Shown: positions 20,643 through 25,704 of the stretch, piece after piece
How the letters are laid out: the number at the start of each line of letters is the position of its first letter
Numbering within the stretch: position 1 is the stretch's first letter
Origin: Nitrospira sp. UBA2082
GTDB lineage: Bacteria; Nitrospirota; Nitrospiria; Nitrospirales; Nitrospiraceae
Assembly (NCBI GenBank): GCA_002331335.1
Contig: DCZO01000018.1
Coordinates: forward strand, 95,399-121,102
Direction of reading: 5' to 3'
DNA: 25,704 nucleotides
Notes under the pieces: generated by a model
What the model was told of the DNA's origin: nothing
Databases searched by the model: none
Seen by the model: the letters and a program-made list of their open reading frames with translations, nothing else
Program-made: the position numbers and the translations under genes

Positions 20643-22433
20643 ATGACAGATCTCAAGACCGCACAGGACATGATGGCCGCGGCAGTGGCGGCCAAAGGCA
20701 CGGAGGATCCGGAAACCGCATCCGTCAAACGCATCCTCAAACTCTTGGATAAGACGGCCAAGTCCAACCGGACCTATGGGGCAACCAACCCCGTTGCCCA
20801 GAAGTTTTCGCAACAGCTGTTCGAAGAATTAACCGTCCACCTCAATACCTACTCTAAGCTCACGATTCTTATCCAACGATCGCAACTGGTATTCAACGAC
20901 ATGGTCGTTCACCAAGCCGACAAAGACAGCAGCAGCGAAGGGGTCGGCTTCAAACTCTATGCGGACGGCATTCGGGAATTCTCGATCCACCAGGGCCTCA
21001 CCCGCGAGGATCTGACCTTCTTTCTGGAGTCGCTGTGGGGCGGCATGGATCCGACCCAGGATGACGACGATATCGTCACTCGCCTGTGGTCTCGCAATCT
21101 CTCGAGTATTTCCATCGTGACAGCGGAAGAAATTGCCAAAGTTTCAGTGGGGGCCAACGAACCTGCCGCTGCCGAAGGAGGCATGAGTTCATCGGAGACG
21201 ACGTTGCGGGAATTGCTGGATAGCGAACGCAACCAAAGAGGACGCAAGGCTCAGGGAGCAGGAGAGGGCACGGGCGCTCAAAACAAACGCATCCAATCAA
21301 GCCTCATCGGCTATGAAGTGACCGACGAAGAACTCGCCACCCTGGCAAGGGAGATCGAGGCTGAAAGCAAGCAAAACGACCTCCTGTACATCATGGAAAT
21401 GCTGACCGCCATCTTGGCGTATGAAACTTCTCCCGTCTTGCTGACCAAGCTGTTTACCATCTGGGGCAGCATCGTGGACTCCCTGTTCCGCGATGGGAAA
21501 TGGACGGTCTTGGAACATGTCCTGGGTCTCCTCCATGAGACCGATGCCGTACGTCCGGATCTCAGCCAGGAACACAAGCAACAAGTCGCGTCGCTCTTCT
21601 CCGGACTGGGCCGTGCGGAGCACATCAAGGATGTAGAAACGTATCTGAATAGTTCGCCCACCGCCCAAACGGAAGGACTTTCGACGATCTTGTTAATGAT
21701 GGGGGCGGATGCCGTTCCCCTGCTCTGCTCCCTGCTCGCCAAGTTGAACTCACCCGCGCACCAGGCCATCGTCTCGGACGCACTCTTGGTCCTGGCCAAA
21801 GATCGCCCGGAGCCGTTGCTCAAAGGATTGATGGATCGCCGGCCAGCTTATGTCCGAAACTTACTCGCCATTCTCATGAAGTGGAACGATCCCAAGTTCG
21901 CCGAGCCGGTGGAAAAACTGACGCGATATCCTGACCTGCAAGTTCGGAAGGATGTCGTACGCGCAATGGGTTTCTTCCGGCCGACCGGTAATGGCCTGAA
22001 GTTGGTCTCGTTCATGGAGGATGAAGAAGAAGCCATCCGCCTGGCCGCACTGAAACTGCTGGTCTCCGGACACTATACCGCCCCATTTTCCAGCTGGTCC
22101 GCGATCCTGTCCATGGAGGACTTCTCGGAACGTCCGGTAAGCGAGCGCCGGGCGGTCTTCCAGGCAATCCGGGTGACGTGCGGCGACGAAGCGGTCCCTT
22201 ATTGGGAACGCCTCCTGACCGAATGGTCGTGGACGAGTCGAAAAAAGAAAGAGGAACTGGCCGTATTGGCCGCGGAATCTCTCGGCAAACTGGCAACTCC
22301 GGCCGCCTTGTCCGCGCTCGAATTGGGGAGCAAGAAAGGCGGTGCCGCCGTCCGCCAAGCCTGTGTCCATGCCCTTTCGCAAGTCCAGAGACAGCAGCAG
22401 AGCAAGAGCCCCGCTGACGTGCCACACTACTAA
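20643..22433 (+). CDS. HEAT-repeat protein with N-terminal signalling-type domain
   Basis: A 596-aa cytoplasmic protein. Residues about 33-133 form an alpha/beta domain (LDKTAKSNRTYGATN, then LTILIQRSQLVFNDMVVH and REDLTFFLESLWG) that resembles the N-terminal domain of the HD-GYP protein encoded next. A charged low-complexity linker follows (about 190-220). From about 340 to the end are helical HEAT-like repeats (for example YVRNLLAILMKWND, VRKDVVRAMGFF, IRLAALKLLVSG, VRQACVHALSQVQ), a surface for protein binding. ATG 20643 is preferred over the earlier frame opening at 20502, whose 47 extra residues look unlike protein and overlap the divergent gene's upstream region. The stop is 12 bases before the HD-GYP start. 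Confidence 0.85.
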   Translation: MTDLKTAQDMMAAAVAAKGTEDPETASVKRILKLLDKTAKSNRTYGATNPVAQKFSQQLFEELTVHLNTYSKLTILIQRSQLVFNDMVVHQADKDSSSEGVGFKLYADGIREFSIHQGLTREDLTFFLESLWGGMDPTQDDDDIVTRLWSRNLSSISIVTAEEIAKVSVGANEPAAAEGGMSSSETTLRELLDSERNQRGRKAQGAGEGTGAQNKRIQSSLIGYEVTDEELATLAREIEAESKQNDLLYIMEMLTAILAYETSPVLLTKLFTIWGSIVDSLFRDGKWTVLEHVLGLLHETDAVRPDLSQEHKQQVASLFSGLGRAEHIKDVETYLNSSPTAQTEGLSTILLMMGADAVPLLCSLLAKLNSPAHQAIVSDALLVLAKDRPEPLLKGLMDRRPAYVRNLLAILMKWNDPKFAEPVEKLTRYPDLQVRKDVVRAMGFFRPTGNGLKLVSFMEDEEEAIRLAALKLLVSGHYTAPFSSWSAILSMEDFSERPVSERRAVFQAIRVTCGDEAVPYWERLLTEWSWTSRKKKEELAVLAAESLGKLATPAALSALELGSKKGGAAVRQACVHALSQVQRQQQSKSPADVPHY

Positions 22434-22445
22434 GGAGTGTCGATC

Positions 22446-23987
22446 GTGAGCGATTCCCGTTCAGTCCACGCGCCGACCAGTGAAGACCATACACAACCGA
22501 TCCTGACACATGAAAAATCGCTGTCCCAAAAAATAGGGCACGGTTCCGAGGCCGGCGATATTCTGGACCAACAGCTTGTGGTGTTGGGCTTCCAGCTCAT
22601 CACCCAGCTGAATACGCTGATCAAGACTTCCAAAATCCACGGGCGCACCAACACAGCCCTCGACAAGCCGGTTGACACGATGCTCACGCTCGTTCAGACG
22701 CTGGCCCACGACCGACCGGCCACCTTGCGTCTGCAAAACGATTTTTTGTTTCTGTGGGACAGCCATCTCAAGGTGAGCCCGCAGCAGATGCTGGTGGTCT
22801 CCAGCGTCATCGAGGCGATGACGAAGTGGAAAATAGGCGGCTTAACTTTCACTTCATCGGTTTCATCCAGAGACCTTCGTGAGTTTGCCCATCTTTTTGT
22901 CAGCCTCGACCCCGTCACCAAGTCGATCGCGGACTTCCGGCAGGAACTTGAGACGTTGGGTGTCACCAGCATCGAGCTCGAGGATCCTCGTGTGCTCGCC
23001 CTCAAAACGGACATGATAGGATCGGACATGAACGTCCAGCACAGAGCGCGGCCACGAAGCGCCTATGAGCAGGTGTCCACCGCGGCTAGCTCCCTGACGC
23101 AATCGGTACGGGACGGCGGCACGATCAGCTTCAAGCACGCTAAACGCGCCATTCAGAATATCGTCGATCTCATGATGCAAGACGAGCCCGCCATGCTGGG
23201 CTTCACCACGCTGCGCTGCCATGACCAATATACGCAGAAACATTCCGTCAATGTCGCTCTCCTCTCGATCGCCCTCGCGAACCGAGCGGGCTATCCCAAA
23301 GTAGAATTGGCCGATCTCGGTTTGGCGGCGCTCTTTCATGACATGGGGAAGTCAGCCATCCCGCTCGATGTGCTCAACAAGCCCGGAGAATTTACAGAAG
23401 AGGAGTGGGCAGCGATGCGCAGCCATCCGACAGAAGGAGTCTTAAGTCTTGCCCTGTTACGCGGCATTACCAATTTGCCGGCACGCATGGCCGCGGCCTC
23501 CTTCGAACACCATATGAATCTGGACTATTCCGGCTACCCGAAGTTGAAAACGCCGTGGAAGCTTTCGCTGACCGGGCGTGTTCTCATGATCGCGGACTGC
23601 TACGACGCCATGACCTCTTCCCGCGTCTATCGCCGTGAACCGATGGCTCCGGCCAAAGTGTTGAACATGATGTTTCAGAAATCCGGGCAGAGCTTCGACC
23701 CCACGCTCCTCAAACTCTTTGTGACCTGTGTCGGCATCATCCCGATCGGTACCCTGGCGGAACTCACCACCGGTGAAATTGCGGTTGTCCTTAGGCCGGC
23801 ACCCGACAAGGCGAACAGCGAACGTCCTTTGGTGAGGGTCATCGCTGACGCGAACAGCCAGCCGGTCGACAACGGCCAGGAATTGGATCTTACCGAGAAG
23901 GATGACACCGGAAGCTACCGCCACAGTATCGTCCGGCTTATCGACAATGCCGAACATCGGTTCGATACGAGCCGGTACTTCTCGTAA
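22446..23987 (+). CDS. HD-GYP domain phosphohydrolase
   Basis: A 513-aa protein. Residues about 56-156 form a domain related in pattern to that of the upstream HEAT protein (IKTSKIHGRTN, TLRLQNDFLFLW, SSRDLREFAHLFVSL). The HD-GYP domain (about 235-420) has HSVNVALLSIALA, FHDMGKSAIP with the H298-D299 metal pair, HHMNLDYSGYP (355-365) carrying the GYP signature, and RVLMIADCYDAMTSSRVYR. The catalytic residues expected for a c-di-GMP or cGAMP phosphodiesterase are present, though HHxxxDxxGYP differs from the commonest HHExxDGxGYP form. GTG 22446 follows AAGGAG by eight bases; GTG 22437 overlaps that site. No receiver or membrane domain. Same operon as the HEAT gene. Confidence 0.9.
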   Translation: MSDSRSVHAPTSEDHTQPILTHEKSLSQKIGHGSEAGDILDQQLVVLGFQLITQLNTLIKTSKIHGRTNTALDKPVDTMLTLVQTLAHDRPATLRLQNDFLFLWDSHLKVSPQQMLVVSSVIEAMTKWKIGGLTFTSSVSSRDLREFAHLFVSLDPVTKSIADFRQELETLGVTSIELEDPRVLALKTDMIGSDMNVQHRARPRSAYEQVSTAASSLTQSVRDGGTISFKHAKRAIQNIVDLMMQDEPAMLGFTTLRCHDQYTQKHSVNVALLSIALANRAGYPKVELADLGLAALFHDMGKSAIPLDVLNKPGEFTEEEWAAMRSHPTEGVLSLALLRGITNLPARMAAASFEHHMNLDYSGYPKLKTPWKLSLTGRVLMIADCYDAMTSSRVYRREPMAPAKVLNMMFQKSGQSFDPTLLKLFVTCVGIIPIGTLAELTTGEIAVVLRPAPDKANSERPLVRVIADANSQPVDNGQELDLTEKDDTGSYRHSIVRLIDNAEHRFDTSRYFS

Positions 23988-24034
23988 CAGGCTCTCCCCT
24001 GATCCCTCACGATCGAACCATCCGCTCGTGTCGC

Positions 24035-24064
24035 TTGACAGTCCAAAACCCGATCCTCGACAAT
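24035..24064 (+). promoter_or_regulatory. promoter giving a leaderless folB-methyltransferase mRNA
   Basis: Perfect TTGACA (24035-24040), 18 nt, GACAAT (24059-24064, four of six), ending six bases before ATG 24071. The TTG of the -35 is also an in-frame possible start codon, but the conserved domain begins after 24071. Confidence 0.52.
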
Positions 24065-24070
24065 GTCCGC

Positions 24071-25012
24071 ATGCCGGATCACATCGTCATCGAGCGGTTG
24101 GAATTCCGAGGGCGTTGCGGAGTGACTCCGGAGGAACGGGCCAAGCCCCAGCCTCTGGCCCTCGATCTTGAATTGCAATGCGACCTGGGGCCGGCCGGAT
24201 TTTCCGACAATCTGTTCCACACCGTCGATTATGGCGCAGTCGCTGCGCGGGTAGTCCAGGTCGCCTCGACCCAAGAAGCCTGTCTCCTCGAAGCCCTGGC
24301 CGAACGGGTTCTGACAGTGCTCTTCGACGAATTTCCGGTTGAGCATGTCACACTCTGGATACGAAAACTCCACCCGCCGATCACCTCCATCACCACCTCC
24401 GTCGGAGTTACGATCAACCGGACACGACTCGCGCATGAGGTCAGGCAGGCAGCTGCTCCTCCGGCGAGGTTGCTTGTCCAGCAGCTTCACCGGCTTCCCA
24501 AGGGCAAGGCCCTCGACATCGCAGCCGGGCATGGCCGCCATTCACTGTTTCTGGCCTCGCACGGTTTTCAGGTCGACGCCGTCGATCGCGACGAGAGCGC
24601 GCTGGCGCATCTCTTCACATCGGCGCAGCACCATGCGCCCACGGCGGTCACAACGAAAGTCTTGGACCTTGAACAGCCTGCGCCGTATGGGCCAGACCTC
24701 GGGAAAGAGGTCTATGACGTGATTCTTGTCTTCTTCTATCTGTATCGCCCGCTGTTCCCCGCAATCGTGGGAGCGCTGAAGCCCGGCGGGGTCCTGGTGT
24801 ATGAAACGTTCACCATCGACAATCATCTTTATCACCATCACCCGAAGCGCCGAGAATTTTGCCTGTCTCCCAATGAGTTGCTGCGGCTGACCTCGCCTCT
24901 GGAGGTGTTGCACTACGACGAAGGGGCGCATGTGGACGGAGACGGCGCTGACCCTATCTATACGTCACAACTCCTGGCACACAAACCGATACCCTCTGGT
25001 GCAGCCGCATGA
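24071..25012 (+). CDS. folB: FolB (dihydroneopterin aldolase) fused to a SAM-dependent methyltransferase
   Basis: A 313-aa two-domain protein. Residues 1-118 are a complete FolB/tunnelling-fold domain: IERLEFRGRCGVTPEER (Glu21 or Glu22 for pterin anchoring), VDYGAVAARV (Tyr54), LLEALAERV (Glu74) and LWIRKLHPPI with the likely catalytic Lys99, then VGVTINRTR. FolB converts dihydroneopterin to 6-hydroxymethyl-dihydropterin in folate synthesis. Residues about 140-313 are a class I methyltransferase: ALDIAAGHGRHSLFLASHG (motif I), VDAVDRD, YDVILVFFYLYRPLFPAI, LKPGGVLVYETFT, similar to TehB-like enzymes. The domains are joined by an Ala/Pro/Arg linker without a stop or frameshift. Start ATG 24071 fits the leaderless promoter. 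Its stop overlaps the next start (ATGA). Confidence 0.87.
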   Translation: MPDHIVIERLEFRGRCGVTPEERAKPQPLALDLELQCDLGPAGFSDNLFHTVDYGAVAARVVQVASTQEACLLEALAERVLTVLFDEFPVEHVTLWIRKLHPPITSITTSVGVTINRTRLAHEVRQAAAPPARLLVQQLHRLPKGKALDIAAGHGRHSLFLASHGFQVDAVDRDESALAHLFTSAQHHAPTAVTTKVLDLEQPAPYGPDLGKEVYDVILVFFYLYRPLFPAIVGALKPGGVLVYETFTIDNHLYHHHPKRREFCLSPNELLRLTSPLEVLHYDEGAHVDGDGADPIYTSQLLAHKPIPSGAAA

Positions 25013-25704
25013 GCCGCCTGGATTTCCATCTGCACACCACCCATTCCGACGGAAGCTGCACACCGGCCGAAGTCATCGCCCTTGCCGGCAAAGCGGGCGT
25101 GACGGCCCTGGCCATTACTGATCATGACATTACAACGGGCATACCCGAAGCAACCGCAGCAGGGAAGGCCCTGGGGATTGAGATCATTCCAGGAATTGAG
25201 ATCAGTTCTCTCCTGGGCGGCTCTGAATTACACATGCTCGGCTACTTCCTCGATCACCAAGACGCCCGGCTGAACGAACGGCTTACGCGCCTCCGGGAAA
25301 GCCGGCATCGCCGCAATCCCAAAATCATCGAACGTCTGCAGGCGGCCGGCATCGACATCACCTATGATGAAGTCCGCGCCCTTGCGGGCACTGATGCCGT
25401 CGGGCGGCCACACATTGCGCGCGTCTTGATGGGAAAAGGTGTTGTGTCTTCCGCGAAAGAAGCGTTCGACCAATGGCTGGCAGACGGCCGGCCGGCTTAT
25501 GTTCCGCGCGAACTGCCGACACCGGCGGAAGCCATCCACTGGATCAAAGAAGCAAAGGGACTGGCGGTCCTTGCCCACCCGACTTGGGTGAAGACCACGG
25601 AGGGCACTCTGGCAGACCTGGTCCGAGCACTGAAAGCCGACGGACTCGACGGGGTGGAGGTTCACTACAGCACCCACACCGCACGGCAAACACGCGACTA
25701 CTTG
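25009..25704 (+). CDS. PHP-domain metal-dependent phosphoesterase (partial, C-terminus beyond window)
   Basis: The frame is open to the right edge; 232 residues are visible of an expected 270-290. It begins MSRLDFHLHTTHSDGSCTP, the PHP motif I (HxH...D), followed by ALAITDHDITTGIPEA (motif II), IIPGIEISS (motif III) and LAVLAHPTW (later His), so metal ligands are present. It resembles the TrpH/YciV group, which hydrolyses 3',5'-nucleotide bisphosphates and trims 5' ends of RNA. The ATG overlaps the stop of the FolB-methyltransferase gene by four bases, so they are translationally coupled; whether they share a pathway is unknown. A remaining active-site part and the stop lie outside the window. 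Confidence 0.9.
   Translation, partial: MSRLDFHLHTTHSDGSCTPAEVIALAGKAGVTALAITDHDITTGIPEATAAGKALGIEIIPGIEISSLLGGSELHMLGYFLDHQDARLNERLTRLRESRHRRNPKIIERLQAAGIDITYDEVRALAGTDAVGRPHIARVLMGKGVVSSAKEAFDQWLADGRPAYVPRELPTPAEAIHWIKEAKGLAVLAHPTWVKTTEGTLADLVRALKADGLDGVEVHYSTHTARQTRDYL

Noticed and set aside
1..25704. tRNA, rRNA, CRISPR array, prophage or complete insertion sequence
   Set aside because: No cloverleaf-like sequence, rRNA segment, regularly spaced direct repeats, integrase or transposase gene was seen on either strand by reading; a dedicated search was not possible.

Overview
The window looks like an ordinary chromosomal segment of a GC-rich bacterium, most probably a Nitrospira-type member of the Nitrospirota. 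This placement is inference: it rests on the overall GC level, the mix of gene families, and intergenic repeats that resemble those I associate with that genus. No rRNA, tRNA, CRISPR array, phage block or complete insertion sequence was seen, so there is no direct taxonomic marker.

Layout. 1-2416: a mutY-type adenine glycosylase (cut by the left edge), a secreted coiled-coil protein, a PilZ domain protein and a Nudix hydrolase. 2611-6418: Lon protease with promoter and candidate terminator, a membrane methyltransferase of the isoprenylcysteine/phospholipid type and a small membrane protein. 6419-7456: a gene-poor kilobase with strong hairpins and two candidate microproteins (27 and 23 aa). 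7457-10346: a leftward unit of a ProA homologue, in which the catalytic cysteine position reads alanine, and a methyltransferase, separated by a 121-bp palindromic repeat. 10497-12426: a second copy of that repeat abutting an extended -10 box, then an unrecognised 408-aa protein translationally coupled to a nitrobindin-like beta-barrel. 12456-13204: a REP-type hairpin and a DUF433/DUF5615 toxin-antitoxin-like pair. 13287-16776: an ATP/ADP-translocase-like transporter, divergent threonine aldolase, then a 75-aa protein coupled to a nucleotidyltransferase.

16916-19383 is a two-gene operon for the oxidative pentose phosphate branch (gnd, zwf). Facing it are an SGNH hydrolase and an overlapping thioredoxin-like gene (19466-20475). 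20643-23987 encodes a HEAT-repeat protein and an HD-GYP protein that appear to share a related N-terminal domain, suggesting one signalling module; the PilZ protein near the left end is a possible c-di-GMP receptor. 24071-25704 holds a FolB-methyltransferase fusion and a PHP-domain phosphoesterase cut by the right edge.

A theme across the window is promoters whose -10 box sits 6-8 nt before a start codon that has no Shine-Dalgarno sequence, so several transcripts are probably leaderless or nearly so. This changes the best start for at least three genes.
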